DNA from: Martinezella multihospitum | Lineage (GTDB): Bacteria; Pseudomonadota; Alphaproteobacteria; Rhizobiales; Rhizobiaceae | Direction of reading: 5' to 3' | Assembly (NCBI RefSeq): GCF_900094585.1 | Contig: NZ_FMAG01000002.1 | Span: forward strand, 760,007-824,006 | Length of the DNA: 64,000 bases | Part shown: in pieces, positions 17,032 through 26,792 of the stretch | How the letters are laid out: each line of letters begins with the position of its first letter | Position numbering within the stretch: the stretch's first letter is position 1 | Translations under genes and position numbers: made by a program | The notes under the pieces: generated by a model | Told to the model about the DNA's origin: nothing | The model's database searches: none | The model's input: only the letters and a program-made list of their open reading frames with translations

Positions 17032-18101
17032 AGAGCCAGCGTGCCCTTGTAGACGGTGCCGTGGGCGCCTTCGTCGCGCGCGATCATACGGCCGAGCGTG
17101 ATGACGGCTTCGCCTTCTGCCTTGAGCGCGGCCTTCACGGCCTCGACGTTTTCAGCCGCGACGACGACGATCATGCCGATACCGCAATTGAAGGTGCGCA
17201 GCATTTCCTTCGCCTCGACGCCGCCCATCTTGGCAAGCCACGAGAAAACCGGCGGCACCTTGACGGCGGCCAGATCGATTTCGGCGGCGAGATGTTTCGG
17301 CAGCACGCGCGGAATATTCTCCGGGAAGCCGCCGCCGGTGATGTGGGCGAGCGCCTTGAGGGCGTGTGTTTCGCGAATGGCCTTTAGCAGCGGCTTCACA
17401 TAGATGCGTGTCGGCGTCAGCAGCGCTTCGCCGAGTGCCTTGCCGTCTGCGAAGGGAGCCGGCGCATCCCAGCCAAGGCCGGAAAGCTCGACGATCTTGC
17501 GCACCAGCGAGAAGCCGTTGGAGTGAACGCCGGAAGAGGCGAGGCCGAGAATGATGTCGCCCTCGCCAATATCACCCGACGGCAGCAGCTGGCCGCGTTC
17601 GGCGGCCCCGACGGCAAAGCCCGCCAGGTCGTAGTCGCCGTCAGAATACATGCCCGGCATTTCAGCCGTCTCGCCGCCGATCAACGCGCAACCTGCGTCG
17701 CGGCAGCCGGCAGCAATACCGCCGACGATCGCCGCACCCTGGTCGGGGTCGAGCTTGCCGGTGGCGAAGTAATCGAGGAAGAACAGCGGCTCTGCGCCCT
17801 GGACGACCAGATCGTTCACGCACATGGCAACGAGGTCGATGCCGACGGTGTCGTGATAGTTGGCGTCGATCGCGATCTTCAGCTTGGTTCCGACGCCGTC
17901 ATTGGCGGCGACCAGCACCGGATCGGTAAATCCCGCGGCCTTGAGGTCGAACAAGCCGCCGAAGCCGCCGATCTCGCCGTCGGCACCCGGCCGGCGCGTC
18001 GAACGGACGGCGGGCTTGATCTTTTCGACCAGCAGGTTGCCGGCGTCGATATCGACGCCCGCATCGCTATAGGTCAGACCGTTTTTTCCAGACTGGCTCA
18101 T
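17028..18101 (-). CDS. purM: Phosphoribosylformylglycinamidine cyclo-ligase
   Basis: A 357-residue AIR synthetase that closes the imidazole ring of AIR with ATP. Typical segments are [14 protein letters not shown] at the start, GVGTKLKIA (ATP site), the conserved [11 protein letters not shown], and [11 protein letters not shown]. The frame is open to 18224, but the ATG at 18101 gives the conserved N-terminus and family length. It is the first gene of purM-purN and is divergent from the AI-2E family gene across 222 bp, where I see no other gene. Confidence 0.98.
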   Translation of the reverse strand: MSQSGKNGLTYSDAGVDIDAGNLLVEKIKPAVRSTRRPGADGEIGGFGGLFDLKAAGFTDPVLVAANDGVGTKLKIAIDANYHDTVGIDLVAMCVNDLVVQGAEPLFFLDYFATGKLDPDQGAAIVGGIAAGCRDAGCALIGGETAEMPGMYSDGDYDLAGFAVGAAERGQLLPSGDIGEGDIILGLASSGVHSNGFSLVRKIVELSGLGWDAPAPFADGKALGEALLTPTRIYVKPLLKAIRETHALKALAHITGGGFPENIPRVLPKHLAAEIDLAAVKVPPVFSWLAKMGGVEAKEMLRTFNCGIGMIVVVAAENVEAVKAALKAEGEAVITLGRMIARDEGAHGTVYKGTLAL

Positions 18102-18323
18102 GCTTCTGCCTCCGATGGCGGCCTGTCCTTCGCGACAGGGCTTTGATCGGGTCGCCATTGCATGATAGGGGCCTTTATGCAAGGCGCAAGCGCCGCAAAC
18201 CCCGCGATTTTCCCCGCTTCCCATTGCTCAAGGCAGATTTCCGGCCTCAGGCTTGACCATAATTGCGGCATCATCCTATGTCCTAAGCACACGGCAAACG
18301 GGCTGGAAGCAACGGGGAAGACG

Positions 18324-19454
18324 ATGGAGCAAAAGGTCAGCGGGGCGAGCCTCAAGCGTCAAGTCACCTTCTGGGTGATTGTGCTCGTCGTTTTCGTCGC
18401 CTTTGTTTATATCTTCAGCACGATCCTGCTGCCGTTCATCGCGGGCATGGCGGTCGCCTATTTCCTCGATCCGGTCGCCGATCGGCTGGAGCGGATCGGC
18501 CTCAGCCGCCTGATGGCGACGGTGGTGATCCTCGTCTCCTTCATACTGATCTTCGCGCTGGCACTAACGATCTTCATTCCGATTATCGTCAACCAATTCA
18601 ACGATTTCATCCAGCACATTCCGACCTATGTGCAGCAGATACAACAGCTGATCGCCAAGGCGCAGACGATGGTGCTGCCGGATTGGATCCGCAACCAGCT
18701 CGGCGCGATCAAGGACAATTTCTCCAGCATCATGTCCGAAGGGCTGAGTTTCGTCGGCGGTCTGTTCGCGCAGCTCTGGAGCTCCGGCAAGACGCTGGTC
18801 AACATCATCTCGCTGATGGTCGTCACACCCGTCGTCGCCTTCTATATGCTGCTTGACTGGGATCGGATGGTCGCCAAGGTAGACGACTGGATCCCGCGCG
18901 ATCATGTTGCCACCGTTCGCCAGATCGCCCACGAGATCGATCAGGCGATCGCCGGCTTCATTCGAGGGCAGGGTTCGCTCTGCATCATTCTCGGCGTCTA
19001 TTATGGCGTCGGTCTCTCGCTCGTCGGCCTGAACTTCGGTCTGCTGATCGGCCTTTTTGCCGGCATGATCAGCTTCATTCCCTATGTCGGTTCGATGGTT
19101 GGCCTCGTTCTGGCCGTCGGCGTCGCGCTCGTTCAGTTCTGGCCGGATTATCTCTGGGTCGGCCTGACGCTCGCCGTCTTCTTCACCGGCCAGTTCCTGG
19201 AAGGCAATGTGCTGCAGCCGAAGCTTGTCGGCGAAAGCGTCGGCCTGCATCCAGTCTGGCTGATGTTCGCCCTTTTTGCCTTCGGCGCGCTCTTCGGTTT
19301 CGTCGGCCTGTTAATTGCGGTCCCGGCAGCTGCCGCATGCGGCGTTCTTGTCCGCTTCGCCCTTTCGCGCTACCTTCAGAGCGATCTCTATTACGGACGC
19401 TCGGAAGCGGGCAAGGCACGCAAAGCCAAGGCTGGCAAGACCGAGAATAGCTAG
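18324..19454 (+). CDS. AI-2E family transporter / PerM-like membrane protein
   Basis: A 376-residue inner-membrane protein of the AI-2E exporter (UPF0118/PerM) family. It has hydrophobic segments near residues 15-75, a soluble middle region (about 85-170) and a C-terminal block of four or five membrane helices containing GLLIGLFAGMISFIPYVGS and GNVLQPKLVGESVGLHP, the family signature. The tail is basic. It precedes hdaA by 2 bp, an arrangement common in rhizobia, and is probably co-transcribed with it. The transported substrate is uncertain. Confidence 0.92.
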   Translation: MEQKVSGASLKRQVTFWVIVLVVFVAFVYIFSTILLPFIAGMAVAYFLDPVADRLERIGLSRLMATVVILVSFILIFALALTIFIPIIVNQFNDFIQHIPTYVQQIQQLIAKAQTMVLPDWIRNQLGAIKDNFSSIMSEGLSFVGGLFAQLWSSGKTLVNIISLMVVTPVVAFYMLLDWDRMVAKVDDWIPRDHVATVRQIAHEIDQAIAGFIRGQGSLCIILGVYYGVGLSLVGLNFGLLIGLFAGMISFIPYVGSMVGLVLAVGVALVQFWPDYLWVGLTLAVFFTGQFLEGNVLQPKLVGESVGLHPVWLMFALFAFGALFGFVGLLIAVPAAAACGVLVRFALSRYLQSDLYYGRSEAGKARKAKAGKTENS

Positions 19455-19456
19455 AC

Positions 19457-20170
19457 ATGACCGACGCAAAGAACGCTGATCTCAGGCGCAAGGCCGCCGA
19501 ACAGCTGCCCTTGGCCTTTACGCACGATCCCGCCAACGGACGCGACGATCTGCTCGTTGCCGATCCCTTGCACGCGGCCGTGAAGATCGTCGATTCCTGG
19601 CCGAATTGGCCGTCGCCGGTCGTCATCCTGGCCGGTCCCGTGGGCTCGGGCAAATCGCATCTCGCCAGCATCTGGAGCGAGCGTTGCGCCGCCGTCCACA
19701 TTCATCCCGTCGCCGGCTCCGATGCCGCAGTCGCAGCGGCCAATGGCCCTGTCATCTTCGAAGACGTGGATCGCCTCGGTTTTGACGACACGGAGCTTTT
19801 CCATGTCATCAACAGCGTGCGCGAAAACGGCACCAGCCTCTTGATGACGAGCCGGCTTTGGCCGATGTCATGGCCGGTGACGTTGCCCGACCTGCGCTCC
19901 CGCCTGAAGGCTGCGACCGTGGTCGAGATTGGCGAGCCGGACGAGGAATTGCTGTCGCAGGTGATCGTCAAGCTCTTTGCCGATCGCCAGCTTTATATCG
20001 ATGACAAACTCGTCCTTTATATCGTCAATCGCATGGAGCGTTCCTTGAACGCAGCGCAGCTGATCGTCGACAGGCTAGACCGGCTGGCACTTGGACGGGG
20101 AACGAGGATCACGCGCCTGTTGGCCGCTGAGGTCCTGAACGAACTGGGTAGCTCCGGTCAGCCGGATTGA
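19457..20170 (+). CDS. hdaA: DnaA inactivator HdaA
   Basis: A 237-residue DnaA-related AAA+ protein. With the beta clamp, HdaA promotes hydrolysis of DnaA-bound ATP so that each origin fires once. The N-terminal EQLPLAF (residues 15-21) is the clamp-binding motif of Hda proteins. Walker A is GPVGSGKS (60-67), and [10 protein letters not shown] is the Walker B strand. There is no C-terminal DNA-binding domain, which separates it from DnaA. It follows the AI-2E gene by 2 bp and precedes ppk by 74 bp. Confidence 0.92.
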   Translation: MTDAKNADLRRKAAEQLPLAFTHDPANGRDDLLVADPLHAAVKIVDSWPNWPSPVVILAGPVGSGKSHLASIWSERCAAVHIHPVAGSDAAVAAANGPVIFEDVDRLGFDDTELFHVINSVRENGTSLLMTSRLWPMSWPVTLPDLRSRLKAATVVEIGEPDEELLSQVIVKLFADRQLYIDDKLVLYIVNRMERSLNAAQLIVDRLDRLALGRGTRITRLLAAEVLNELGSSGQPD

Positions 20171-20181
20171 GTCGACATCGA

Positions 20182-20210
20182 CTGTCACAGTTCCGTCGTC
20201 AAACTGATAT
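20182..20210 (+). promoter_or_regulatory. Pho-box-like repeat upstream of ppk
   Basis: Three 7-bp words spaced every 11 bp resemble the PhoB half-site CTGTCAT: CTGTCAC at 20182-20188 (6 of 7), CCGTCGT at 20193-20199 (5 of 7) and CTGATAT at 20204-20210 (5 of 7). They sit 35-63 bp before the ppk ATG. Direct 11-bp repeats of this word are the known PhoB pattern. Regulation of ppk by phosphate is inferred. Confidence 0.5.
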
Positions 20211-20244
20211 ACGTGGCACAAGATTAGAAGAGGGTAGGTGGAAC

Positions 20245-22446
20245 ATGGACTCGGCACTCACGGAACATCAGGACGCCAACCAGGACGCCCCTGAGGCAAA
20301 CCCACCCGTCAGTGAACTGATGACCAGCCCCGAACGCTTCATCAATCGTGAATTTTCCTGGCTGCAGTTCAATCGCCGCGTCCTTGAAGAGACGTTGAAC
20401 ACGGCCCATCCACTGCTGGAGCGCGTTCGCTTCCTCTCCATTTCCGCAGCCAACCTCGATGAATTCTTCATGGTGCGCGTCGCCGGCCTCGAAGGCCAGG
20501 TCCGCCAGAAGATTCTGGTGCGTACCCCGGATGGCAAGACGCCCGCCGAGCAGCTCGACGATATCCTGCGCGAGATCGACAATCTGCAGATGGAGCAGCA
20601 GGCTTCGCTGGCCGTCCTGCAGCAATATCTCGCGAAGGAAGATATTCTGATCGTCCGCCCGGCTGCCCTTTCCGATATGGATCGGCAGTGGCTGCACACC
20701 GAGTTCGAACAGGCGATCTTCCCGGTTCTGACGCCGCTGTCCATCGACCCGGCGCATCCTTTCCCCTTCATTCCGAATCTCGGCTTCTCGATCGCGCTGC
20801 AGCTGAAGAGCATGAACGGCCGCGAGCCGATGACGGCGCTGCTGCGCCTGCCGCCGGCGCTCGACCGCTTCGTGCGCCTGCCGGATGCCAGCAATGTCAT
20901 CCGCTACATCACGCTCGAAGACGTGGTGAACATCTTCATCCACCGGCTCTATCCCGGCTATGAGGTGCAGGGTTCGGGTACCTTCCGCATCATCCGCGAT
21001 AGCGATATCGAAGTCGAGGAAGAGGCTGAAGACCTGGTGCGCTTCTTCGAAACGGCGCTGAAGCGCCGCCGCCGCGGTTCCGTGATCCGTATCGAGACCG
21101 ATTCCGAAATGCCGCTCGAGCTTCGCCAGTTCGTGGTGGAATCGCTGAACGTACCGGAAAACCGTATTGCGGTTCTGCCGGGTCTGCTCGCGCTCAACAC
21201 GCTCTCCGAAATCTGCAAGGCGCCGCGCGACGATCTGCGTTTCGAGCCCTACAATGCCCGATTTCCTGAGCGCGTCCGTGAACACGCCGGCGATTGCTTC
21301 GCCGCCATCCGCGAAAAGGACATGGTCGTCCACCACCCCTACGAATCCTTCGACGTGGTGGTCCAGTTCCTTCTCCAGGCTGCTAGGGATCCTGACGTTC
21401 TGGCGATAAAGCAGACGCTCTACCGTACCTCGAATGACAGCCCGATCGTCCGCGCGTTGATCGACGCCGCCGACATGGGCAAGTCCGTGACCGCGCTGGT
21501 GGAGCTCAAGGCCCGCTTCGATGAAGAAGCGAACATCCGCTGGGCACGCGACCTTGAGCGCGCCGGCGTGCAGGTCGTCTTCGGCTTCATCGAGCTTAAG
21601 ACACACGCGAAGATGTCGATGGTTGTCCGCCGCGAAGATGGCAAGTTGCGCACCTACTGCCATCTCGGCACCGGCAACTATCATCCGGTCACCGCCAAGA
21701 TTTACACCGACCTGTCCTATTTTACTTGTGATCCGACCATCGCCCACGACATGGCGAACATCTTCAACTTCATCACCGGTTACGGTGAGCCGGAACAGGG
21801 CATGAAGATTGCGGTTTCGCCCTATACGCTGCGGCCGCGCATCCTTCAGCATATCGAAGGCGAGATCGAGCACGCCAAGAACGGCCGTCCGGGCGCGATC
21901 TGGATGAAGATGAATTCGCTCGTCGATCCCGACATCATCGACGCCCTCTATCGCGCCAGCAATGCCGGCGTCGAGATCGATCTGGTCGTGCGCGGCATCT
22001 GCTGCCTGCGTCCGCAGATCCCCGGCCTTTCGGAAAGGATCCGCGTTAAGTCGATCGTCGGCCGCTTCCTCGAGCACAGCCGCATCTTCTGCTTCGGCGA
22101 TGGTCATGGCCTGCCGTCGGACAAGGCTCTGGTCTATATTGGCTCTGCTGACATGATGCCGAGAAACCTCGATCGCCGCGTAGAAACCCTCGTGCCGCTC
22201 ACCAATAAGACCGTGCACGAACAGGTGCTTTCGCAGATCATGCTGGGCAATATCATTGACAATCAGCAAAGCTACGAGATATTGCCGGACGGGACTTCAC
22301 GGCGCATGGAAGTGCGCCAGGGAAAAGAGCCATTTAATGCGCAGCAGTATTTCATGACCAACCCCAGCCTGTCGGGCCGTGGTGAAGCTTTGAAATCCAG
22401 CGCACCGAAACTCATCGCTGGGCTGCTGTCGGGCCGCAACAAATAA
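20245..22446 (+). CDS. ppk: Polyphosphate kinase 1
   Basis: A 733-residue PPK1 that reversibly polymerises the gamma phosphate of ATP into polyphosphate at the membrane. It has the four-domain family layout: [18 protein letters not shown] in the N domain, [13 protein letters not shown] in the head domain, and two phospholipase-D-like C domains. The phosphohistidine segment is [15 protein letters not shown], with HLGTGNYHP nearby and [11 protein letters not shown] later. The ATG at 20245 follows AGGTGG. It forms a unit with ppx, which starts 11 bp later. Confidence 0.97.
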   Translation: MDSALTEHQDANQDAPEANPPVSELMTSPERFINREFSWLQFNRRVLEETLNTAHPLLERVRFLSISAANLDEFFMVRVAGLEGQVRQKILVRTPDGKTPAEQLDDILREIDNLQMEQQASLAVLQQYLAKEDILIVRPAALSDMDRQWLHTEFEQAIFPVLTPLSIDPAHPFPFIPNLGFSIALQLKSMNGREPMTALLRLPPALDRFVRLPDASNVIRYITLEDVVNIFIHRLYPGYEVQGSGTFRIIRDSDIEVEEEAEDLVRFFETALKRRRRGSVIRIETDSEMPLELRQFVVESLNVPENRIAVLPGLLALNTLSEICKAPRDDLRFEPYNARFPERVREHAGDCFAAIREKDMVVHHPYESFDVVVQFLLQAARDPDVLAIKQTLYRTSNDSPIVRALIDAADMGKSVTALVELKARFDEEANIRWARDLERAGVQVVFGFIELKTHAKMSMVVRREDGKLRTYCHLGTGNYHPVTAKIYTDLSYFTCDPTIAHDMANIFNFITGYGEPEQGMKIAVSPYTLRPRILQHIEGEIEHAKNGRPGAIWMKMNSLVDPDIIDALYRASNAGVEIDLVVRGICCLRPQIPGLSERIRVKSIVGRFLEHSRIFCFGDGHGLPSDKALVYIGSADMMPRNLDRRVETLVPLTNKTVHEQVLSQIMLGNIIDNQQSYEILPDGTSRRMEVRQGKEPFNAQQYFMTNPSLSGRGEALKSSAPKLIAGLLSGRNK

Positions 22447-22457
22447 ATTGGACCTGC

Positions 22458-23978
22458 ATGGTTGAATCAGAAGCCCAGGGGCGTCTTCCGGGCATCGCCC
22501 CTGTCTCCGTTGTCGATATCGGGTCGAACTCGGTCCGTCTTGTCGTTTATGAAGGCCATTCGCGGTCGCCGACCATCCTCTTCAACGAAAAAGTGCTGTG
22601 CGGCCTCGGCAAAGGCATAGCGCTGACGGGGAAGATGGACGAGGAAAGCGTGGCGCGGGCGCTTGCCGCGCTGCATCGCTTCAAGGCGCTGTCGGATCAG
22701 GCGCGTGCCTCCACCATCTACGTCCTGGCAACGGCCGCCGCGCGCGAAGCCAGCAACGGTCCCCATTTCATCCATCAGGCCGAAGCCATCCTCCAGCGCA
22801 AGGTGCGCGTGCTGTCTGGCGAAGAGGAAGCGCGCTTTTCTGCGCTCGGCATTATCAGCGGCTTCTTCCATCCCGATGGCATCGCCGGTGACCTCGGCGG
22901 CGGCTCGCTGGAGCTGATCGACATCAAGGATCGCGAAATCGGCAAGGGCATTACGCTGCCGCTCGGCGGTCTGCGCCTCTCCGAATATGCTGGCGGCTCG
23001 ATCGAAAAGGCACGCAGCTTCGCGCGCAAGCACGTCAAGACGGCCAAGCTCCTGAGCAAGGGCGAGAGCCGCACCTTCTATGCGGTTGGCGGTACATGGC
23101 GAAACATCGCCAAGCTGCACATGGAAATCCGCAAATACCCGCTCCACATGATGCAGGGCTATGAAGTGCCGCTCGACGATATGATCCGCTTCCTGGATCA
23201 GATCGTCGAATCGAAGGATTCGAAGGACCCGGCGCTGCAGGCGGTGTCCAAGCATCGTCGTTCGCTGCTGCCCTTCGGCGCGGTCGCGATGCGCGAAGTG
23301 CTGGCGGCGATGAAGCCGTCCGTCATCTCCTTCTCCGCCCAGGGCGTGCGCGAAGGCTACCTCTACTCTTTGTTGACCGAGGCCGAGCGCAACAGCGATC
23401 CGCTGCTCACCGCAGCCGGCGAGCTTGCCATCCTGCGTGCGCGTTCGCCGGAACATGCCCGCGAACTTGCGGAATGGACCGGGCGGATGATGCCGTTCTT
23501 CGGCATCACCGAGACCGACGAGGAAAGCCGCTATCGCCAGGCAGCTTGCTTGCTCGCCGACATCAGCTGGCGTGCCCATCCGGATTATCGCGGCCTGCAG
23601 GCGCTAAATATCATCGCCCACACCTCCTTCGTCGGCATCACCCATGCCGGTCGCGCCTTCATCGCACTTGCAAACTACTACCGTTTCGAGGGATTGAACG
23701 ACGACGGAGCGACCGAGCCGCTGGCGACGATAGCCACACCGCTCTACATCGAACGGGCCAAGCTGCTCGGCGGCTTGCTGCGGGTGGTCTACCTGTTTTC
23801 GGCATCGATGCCCGGCATCGTGCGCAACCTGTCGTTCCGCCGTTCGACAAATCCGGATCTGGATCTCGAATTCGTCGTTCCTGCCGAGTATCACGACTTC
23901 GCCGGCGAGCGACTGGACGGGCGCTTGCAGCAGCTCGGCAAGCTCACCAACCGCCGGCTGGCCTTCTGCTTCGAATAG
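22458..23978 (+). CDS. ppx: Exopolyphosphatase / guanosine pentaphosphatase (Ppx/GppA)
   Basis: A 506-residue ASKHA-fold enzyme that releases phosphate from polyphosphate ends and may hydrolyse pppGpp. VVDIGSNSVRLVVYE is the phosphate 1 motif, and GDLGGGSLELID is the phosphate 2 motif. VLSGEEEARFSALG supplies the catalytic glutamate region. A C-terminal HD-like helical region follows. It lies 11 bp behind ppk, so synthesis and breakdown of polyphosphate are encoded together. Confidence 0.95.
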   Translation: MVESEAQGRLPGIAPVSVVDIGSNSVRLVVYEGHSRSPTILFNEKVLCGLGKGIALTGKMDEESVARALAALHRFKALSDQARASTIYVLATAAAREASNGPHFIHQAEAILQRKVRVLSGEEEARFSALGIISGFFHPDGIAGDLGGGSLELIDIKDREIGKGITLPLGGLRLSEYAGGSIEKARSFARKHVKTAKLLSKGESRTFYAVGGTWRNIAKLHMEIRKYPLHMMQGYEVPLDDMIRFLDQIVESKDSKDPALQAVSKHRRSLLPFGAVAMREVLAAMKPSVISFSAQGVREGYLYSLLTEAERNSDPLLTAAGELAILRARSPEHARELAEWTGRMMPFFGITETDEESRYRQAACLLADISWRAHPDYRGLQALNIIAHTSFVGITHAGRAFIALANYYRFEGLNDDGATEPLATIATPLYIERAKLLGGLLRVVYLFSASMPGIVRNLSFRRSTNPDLDLEFVVPAEYHDFAGERLDGRLQQLGKLTNRRLAFCFE

Positions 23979-23986
23979 GCCTGATG

Positions 23987-24011
23987 TCTCTCCCCGCAGG
24001 GCAGGGAGAGA
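23987..24011. repeat. Short palindrome between ppx and the phytase-like gene
   Basis: An 8-bp perfect stem, TCTCTCCC at 23987-23994 with GGGAGAGA at 24004-24011, encloses a GC-rich loop. The sequence CTCTCCCCGCAGGGCAGGGAGAG closely resembles the inner palindrome of the RIME-like element at 1234-1403, so it is probably a degenerate half-copy. It may also end transcription of the two converging genes, although a T run is lacking. Confidence 0.55.
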
Positions 24012-24026
24012 TGGTTTCATTGCGAC

Positions 24027-25388
24027 TTACTTCGCGTTCAGGAAATCGCCGACTTCAAGCAGGCTGAATTCATTGTCGTCAGCCTTGTCGACGGCGCGGC
24101 CTGCCGAGAAGGGCAGGTTGTTGTCGTTGCCAATGATGATGTGCGTGGCATCGACGCGGTCGACATTCTCGATGGTAACGAAGGGCATATCGTAGAAGCC
24201 TTCGCCGCCGCCCTGGCGACGCTTGTGATCCGGATCTTCGATGCGCAGCAGGTCGATATAGCCGATCTTGCGGACGGACTTGCCGACATTGGCGTCGCTG
24301 AACTCGATCTTGTAGACGCGCTTCAGCTCGGCCGGAGCCTCGAAGCAATCCGGCTTCGGCTGCTTGGGATCGGCGCAAGCCTTGTCCTTGGTGCCGGCGC
24401 CGTTATCGCGCTCGATGACCAGGGCCGTCGTTGCATCGAGCATGTTGAAATCGCCGATCGAGACGCCCTTGTCGGCGAAGGGATAGAGCCAGCTGCGGCC
24501 GGTCCAGCTCTTCGAGGCGACGTCGAATTCGATGACACGGATGGCCGTCTTGCCGTCGACGCTCTCCATCTGGCCGTCATCCTTGTAGATCGGGCCTTCC
24601 AGCAAACCATAGAGTTTGGAGCCGTCCTTCGACAGGGCAAGACCTTCGAAGCCGCCGGAGCGCTTCAGGTTGAAGGCCGGCATCTTCTGCGTCGGGTTGC
24701 CTGGCAGCTGGATCAGCGGATTGTCGGGAGACATGACCGGCTTGCCGTCGAGTGTCGTCGCGAAGACGTCGGTCAGCTGGCCATTCGTGTCGAATTTCAG
24801 CAGGTAGGGGCCGAACTCGTCGCCGATCCAGAAGCCGTCGGCAACCGGTTGAACCGATTCGATGTCGAAATCGGCGCCTGTCAGATAGCGCTTGTCGGCG
24901 CCTTCCATGACGATCGGGAAGGGGGCCTTCTTGTTCGGGTCGGACAGGAACAGGTTCTTGACGACTTCGACCTTGCCGTCGTCCCAGTCGAACTTCAGCT
25001 GGTGCAGGAAAAGCATGGCGTCGGAAGAATTCTGCTTGGACCCGAAGCCGTTGTCGGAGAGCGTCCAGAACGTACCGTCGGGCATGGTCTTGATGCCGGA
25101 GAAGCCCTGGATCGGCTGGCCGGCGAAAGGCAGCTTCAAGTCAGTAACGCGGGCGCCGTCCTTGCCCGGCACGGTGCCGAGAGCATCGGTGCGCTTGCGA
25201 TCCGGAGTGGTGAACTTGCCTGACGTTTTCAGGAAGTCGGCCGCATCGGCAGGGGCGGCTGCGATGGTGTTGGCCGGCAGGATAGCCTGGCCGACAAGCT
25301 TTGCCTTGAACTGCTGGTCGTCTGCCTGCGCGGAGGCCGCGAGCAAAAGGAAGAGTGCGGTGGAGGCGGAAAGGATTCGGGTCATCAT
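24027..25388 (-). CDS. Secreted phytase-like (esterase-like) protein
   Basis: A 453-residue periplasmic or secreted protein. The signal peptide ends near ASAQA (residue 22). The mature part resembles the phytase-like domain family, a predicted beta-propeller with repeats such as GFEGLALSKDGSKLYGLLEGP, DGFWIGDEFGPYLLKFD and VIERDNGAGT. Members are annotated as esterase-like or phytase-like, and catalysis is rarely proven. Two adjacent ATGs (25388 and 25385) follow AAGGTG. The position next to ppk-ppx fits a phosphate-related role, but this is inference. Confidence 0.82.
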   Translation of the reverse strand: MMTRILSASTALFLLLAASAQADDQQFKAKLVGQAILPANTIAAAPADAADFLKTSGKFTTPDRKRTDALGTVPGKDGARVTDLKLPFAGQPIQGFSGIKTMPDGTFWTLSDNGFGSKQNSSDAMLFLHQLKFDWDDGKVEVVKNLFLSDPNKKAPFPIVMEGADKRYLTGADFDIESVQPVADGFWIGDEFGPYLLKFDTNGQLTDVFATTLDGKPVMSPDNPLIQLPGNPTQKMPAFNLKRSGGFEGLALSKDGSKLYGLLEGPIYKDDGQMESVDGKTAIRVIEFDVASKSWTGRSWLYPFADKGVSIGDFNMLDATTALVIERDNGAGTKDKACADPKQPKPDCFEAPAELKRVYKIEFSDANVGKSVRKIGYIDLLRIEDPDHKRRQGGGEGFYDMPFVTIENVDRVDATHIIIGNDNNLPFSAGRAVDKADDNEFSLLEVGDFLNAK

Positions 25389-25548
25389 GTCACCTTGTGG
25401 CGGAGAGTGGCAAAAACAACTCCGCTTAACAGGCGACCCATGTCTGCGTATTAACGCTTAGGTGAAGATTTGGTGACTGTGGACAACCCATAGGATGTGA
25501 AGCTCAGGCGTGTGGCAGTGTCGAACCGCATCCGAAGATTTGTATTGC

Positions 25549-26601
25549 TTACGATCTACCGCGAACGGTCTTCAGCGCCTGCCGGTCCTGTGTGTGAAGG
25601 GCGATGACGCCGAGGTGCTGGTCGCGGCCGCGAACGGCATGTTCGCCGAGTTCTTCCTTGATGATCGCTTCGGGAAGGTCGAGCAGCCTGGCGAGATCGC
25701 TCGAAATCAGCACCTGGCGCTCGAGTGTCTTGCACAGGGATTCGAGCCTTGCTGTCGTGTTCACCGTGTCGCCGAAATAGGCGATCTTGTGATGGTCGAC
25801 ACCGATTTCGGCGGTCACGATGCTGCCGCCATGCAGAGCTGCCCTGAGACGTGGCACCCTGCCGTAGGATTTCAGCCACGTCTCGGCATTCTTTTCGATA
25901 TCGTCGAGGATATTGAAGACGCAGCGCACGCAATTGGCATTCTTGATGCCCCGCTGGAGCGGCCAGGTGATGATGGCGGCATCGCCGATATAGTCGTCGA
26001 TCGCGCCCTTGTGCCGCCGAACGGGCTCGGCGATGGCACCGAAAACCGCACCAAGGAATGCCTGCGTTTTCAGGTCGCCATGTTCCTCGGCAAAGGCGGT
26101 GGAGCCTACGAGATCGACGAACAGAAAGACGCGTTCCTCCTGCACCGGATTGCGGTAGCGGCCGGTCAGCAGGCTGGAGAAGACGTCGCGTCCGAGCAGC
26201 TCTCGCACGCGGCCGATGAAAATGACGATGGCCGTCACCACGACGGCATAGAGATAGACGTCTATCTTCAGCAGCGTCAGGTCTTTCCAGGAGCCGTCGA
26301 CCAGCCCCAGCAGCTTCATGAGGCTGCCCGCCATGGCATAGCCGGCGCTCATCAGCAGGAAATCGACGATGAGTGCCGAAAGGATGAAGGCCGGCGTCGG
26401 CAGGCGATGCATCCAGTCGTTCAGTCGCGGCAGGATCATGCGGCGTTCGAAGACCAGCAGCGGCATCCCGCAGAACAAAGCGAAGATTGCGCCTATATAC
26501 ATCGGAGCCTGCGGAAAGAACAGCTTGCCGTAAATGACGCCTGTCGAAGCGACGAACAGCGACGTCAGAATCCAGTTACGCGTCGAATGGAAAATGCCCA
26601 T
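25549..26601 (-). CDS. Membrane-bound class III adenylate/guanylate cyclase-like protein
   Basis: A 350-residue protein with about four membrane helices in residues 10-130 and a class III cyclase domain in about 155-320. Metal-binding Asp163 (FVDLVGST) and Asp207 (YIGDAAI) are present, as are the transition-state residues Asn281 and Arg285 (VNTTARL). The two purine-selecting positions are unusual: the lysine site is Asp203 and the aspartate site is Ala274. It may use another nucleotide or be weakly active. Rhizobia carry many such cyclases. No other gene shares its strand closely. Confidence 0.88.
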   Translation of the reverse strand: MGIFHSTRNWILTSLFVASTGVIYGKLFFPQAPMYIGAIFALFCGMPLLVFERRMILPRLNDWMHRLPTPAFILSALIVDFLLMSAGYAMAGSLMKLLGLVDGSWKDLTLLKIDVYLYAVVVTAIVIFIGRVRELLGRDVFSSLLTGRYRNPVQEERVFLFVDLVGSTAFAEEHGDLKTQAFLGAVFGAIAEPVRRHKGAIDDYIGDAAIITWPLQRGIKNANCVRCVFNILDDIEKNAETWLKSYGRVPRLRAALHGGSIVTAEIGVDHHKIAYFGDTVNTTARLESLCKTLERQVLISSDLARLLDLPEAIIKEELGEHAVRGRDQHLGVIALHTQDRQALKTVRGRS

Positions 26602-26792
26602 TCATTTTTCCGCCGAGAAGCGACGCCTGTCATCGGCGCGGGATTGCGCCGGCAAACTGGAACGTCATCGAATAGAACGATTACATCAGACGTTCATTCC
26701 ACGAGATTTGCGGCGCAATCGTGATGGTGGCCGGCATCTCTACCCGCGAATCATACGCAATCGCTGCGCGTCGGGAAAGAAGAATGTCTCGG

